DNA from: Mesostigma viride
Lineage: Eukaryota; Streptophyta; Mesostigmatophyceae; Mesostigmatales; Mesostigmataceae
DNA length: 27,500 nucleotides
Assembly: GCA_009746045.1 (NCBI GenBank)
Contig: RPFO01002037.1
Location: 1 to 27,500, forward strand
Direction: 5' to 3'
Below, in pieces: positions 25,883 to 27,500 of this stretch; the stretch's first letter is position 1, and each line of letters starts with the position of its first letter. The notes under the pieces were generated by a model. The model searched no databases and was not told where the DNA came from. It saw nothing but the letters and a program-made list of their open reading frames with translations. The translations under genes and the position numbers were made by a program.

Positions 25883-26370
25883 AGTTAGTCTCCATGCTTT
25901 GCTGCTAATTCTCCTTCACATAGTTAATATGTACAACGCATGAATAAGCCTTGTAAACCTACGTTGGTATGTGAATATAAATACCACATGGGCTAATCAG
26001 ATAGGACTGCTAGTCGAGTCACATATGTTTCCGTATAGATAGGTACGTTGGTACTTTGGGTACGTGACAAATGTCAGTACCCAGTATACGTAGTGTCCTG
26101 CCATTGGACAGTACTATAGTATCCTAGATATGGAACGTACTGCAGAGTGGAGTGATCCGTGATCACACGATGCTGTGACTAGACTGCCGGTGCCTGTCAT
26201 CGTGCGCGGCCTCTGCCCAACGGTCTGCACCCAACGGTCACTGGCGGCGCAGCCAGTGATAGGCACGTGTTGATAAAGGGTAAACCTATTTTCTGATGAG
26301 CAAGCAATTCATTGCCAACCATATCCATTTTTCAAGCATTATACTACATCACTCGTTATCATTCCTAACT
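25883..26370 (+). repeat. 3' LTR of E5 (488 bp)
   Basis: It starts AGTTAG after a purine-rich tract and ends CTAACT, a perfect 6-bp inverted terminus. Its last 130 bp align with 23246-23374. The sequence after it (GGCAG) does not match what precedes it, as expected for a 3' LTR whose partner is lost. Confidence 0.75.
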
Positions 26371-27018
26371 GGCAGGTCGCTGTAAGTGGTGCATATGTCC
26401 CCTCGTCGTGTGCGTTAGCGCTGCCGCTCCCCCCTGACCGTGTCCGCGGCGGTTGAGGGACGGATGGCTGGCCCGGTGCCTCAGGTCCCTCGTTATCCGC
26501 GTCTACTACCAAGTTGCCAAATCCTCTATATCTGCCCTGGTGTCATCGATCACCCTCATCGTCGGAGTTCCACAACGCCGTGGGTAGTAGGGAAGTACTG
26601 CCAAAGCACACCGCTCTACGCATGTCCCTGTGTGTTGGGGCCGGCGGAGGTCCCATGGGGCGGCCGCGCCCAGCCCAGCCCTTGGTGGTTGCTGGTAACG
26701 GTAGTGCAACGTGCCTTGATTCTCGTGCCCGGTCTGCTAAGGATACAGCGGCGGCAACTGTGGTCGCGACTGTGGTTGTTGCTGCTGCTGAGGTTGCTGC
26801 TGCTGCGGTGGTTGCTGCTGCGGCTGTTGCTCAGCTGCGGTTGCTGCTGCTGGACATCCCCCTGGGGCGTTTCTGGACTGTGTCTTTCTCGATCCCCCTT
26901 GAATTCCACCCTATAGCTTCTAGACTGTCATCGTATGATGAGCCTCCGCCGCTCTGGTTACGTCCCCATGCATATTTACATAAAACTGAGTTACGTAGCG
27001 ATCAACTGTGCAGGTATT
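26371..27018. other. Low-complexity sequence with an imperfect CTG/CAG-type stretch
   Basis: From about 26740 to 26855 it is built of GTTGCTGCTGCTG-like triplets, giving Leu-rich, Ala/Val-rich or Gln/Asn/Ser-rich frames depending on strand. The minus frame resembles the polyQ end of E1 ORF1 in composition only. I do not call a gene here. Confidence 0.45.
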
Positions 27019-27500
27019 AGGAAGAATCAATGTGGCCTATGTAATGCAGAAATTTGCGCTTCACGACATGCAGGGGTCGTGAGATATCTGGCACCGCGAC
27101 TTAATTGATGCCAATCTAATTAATACACACTTGTAAAGGCGCGGTAAAACCTGTACAGTTACAAATGGATAGTTGCCCCAGGTTCAATGTGTAGGCATAG
27201 CTGCACTTCACATTCATCAAACCAAGAGGACGAGAACTTCGTCCTCGGACCAATTTCACCTAGGTGCGCTAGTGACGGCGGAACGGATAAGCAGGCGCGG
27301 CGCCACGTGCGCCGACCTCCCAGACGCGATTTCGGTTTGGCATCTAGGGCCGACCCGGTTTGGCATCTAGGCCCAAAATAACTAGTCCGTATCACTCAAT
27401 CTATCACAGTTTCATACAGAGTCCCGGACTAAAGGGCAATTACCAAATAAGTACCGAAATGAATCCCAAAGCCCTACGGACTACGCAAGGCTGCCTAAGA
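27019..27500. other. No recognisable gene
   Basis: It contains an 8-bp hairpin (GAGGACGA, 5-nt loop, TCGTCCTC; 27226-27246) and two copies of GGTTTGGCATCTAGG (about 27333 and 27358). Nothing coding is supported. Confidence 0.5.

Noticed and set aside
26440-27020. 158- and 168-aa ORFs rich in Leu or Ala/Val
   Set aside because: They are driven by an imperfect GCT/CTG triplet stretch and lack any motif.

Overview
This 27.5 kb window looks like a transposon graveyard from a eukaryotic nuclear genome. I recognise no host gene, rRNA, intact tRNA or CRISPR array. Large microsatellites, nested LTR retrotransposons and a CACTA-like DNA element all point to a repeat-rich eukaryote. The retroelement pol resembles algal or protist copia lineages, so a unicellular alga is my best guess, at low confidence.

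Layout. (1) 1-2885: decayed 3' part of a copia-type element (E2), with RT/RNase H remnants, a 604-bp solo LTR inserted in the RNase H with a CATGG target duplication, a 3' UTR, and a 3' LTR at 2432-2885. (2) 3597-4076 and 11563-13993: an older related element (E3) keeping only a Gag tail with a zinc knuckle, an RNase H, a 3' UTR and a 688-bp 3' LTR. (3) 4077-11557: a young, nearly complete 7,481-bp element (E1) inserted in the middle of E3's zinc-knuckle codons. Its two 379-bp LTRs differ at one base and it is flanked by AGGGT duplications. (4) 13994-14525: a minus-strand Gag-like fragment abutting E3's LTR. (5) 14875-20621: a CACTA-like, apparently non-autonomous DNA element with CACTAGGAACTC ends and dense subterminal repeats. 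It carries an 87-copy AG microsatellite, a C-rich tract and a minisatellite. (6) 20688-26370: further copia-type remnants (E4 and E5 RNase H, 3' UTRs and LTRs) around a decayed unknown ORF. (7) 26371-27500: low-complexity and unassigned sequence.

E1 is the main biological object. It reads LTR - ORF1 (559 aa, charged, coiled-coil-like, polyQ end) - ORF2 (Gag core) - broken nucleocapsid with CCHC knuckle - pol - LTR. Pol is ordered integrase, retropepsin-like domain, reverse transcriptase, RNase H. Copia elements normally place the protease before the integrase. The integrase also ends in a GPY/F-like module, more typical of Ty3/gypsy elements. The LTRs here begin AGTTA and end TAACT rather than TG...CA, and several polypurine tracts end in GG directly before AGTTA. 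Together these suggest one divergent copia-like lineage that has repeatedly inserted into its own relatives.

All alignments were done by eye. Frameshifts in G-runs of E1 could be biology, decay or assembly error.
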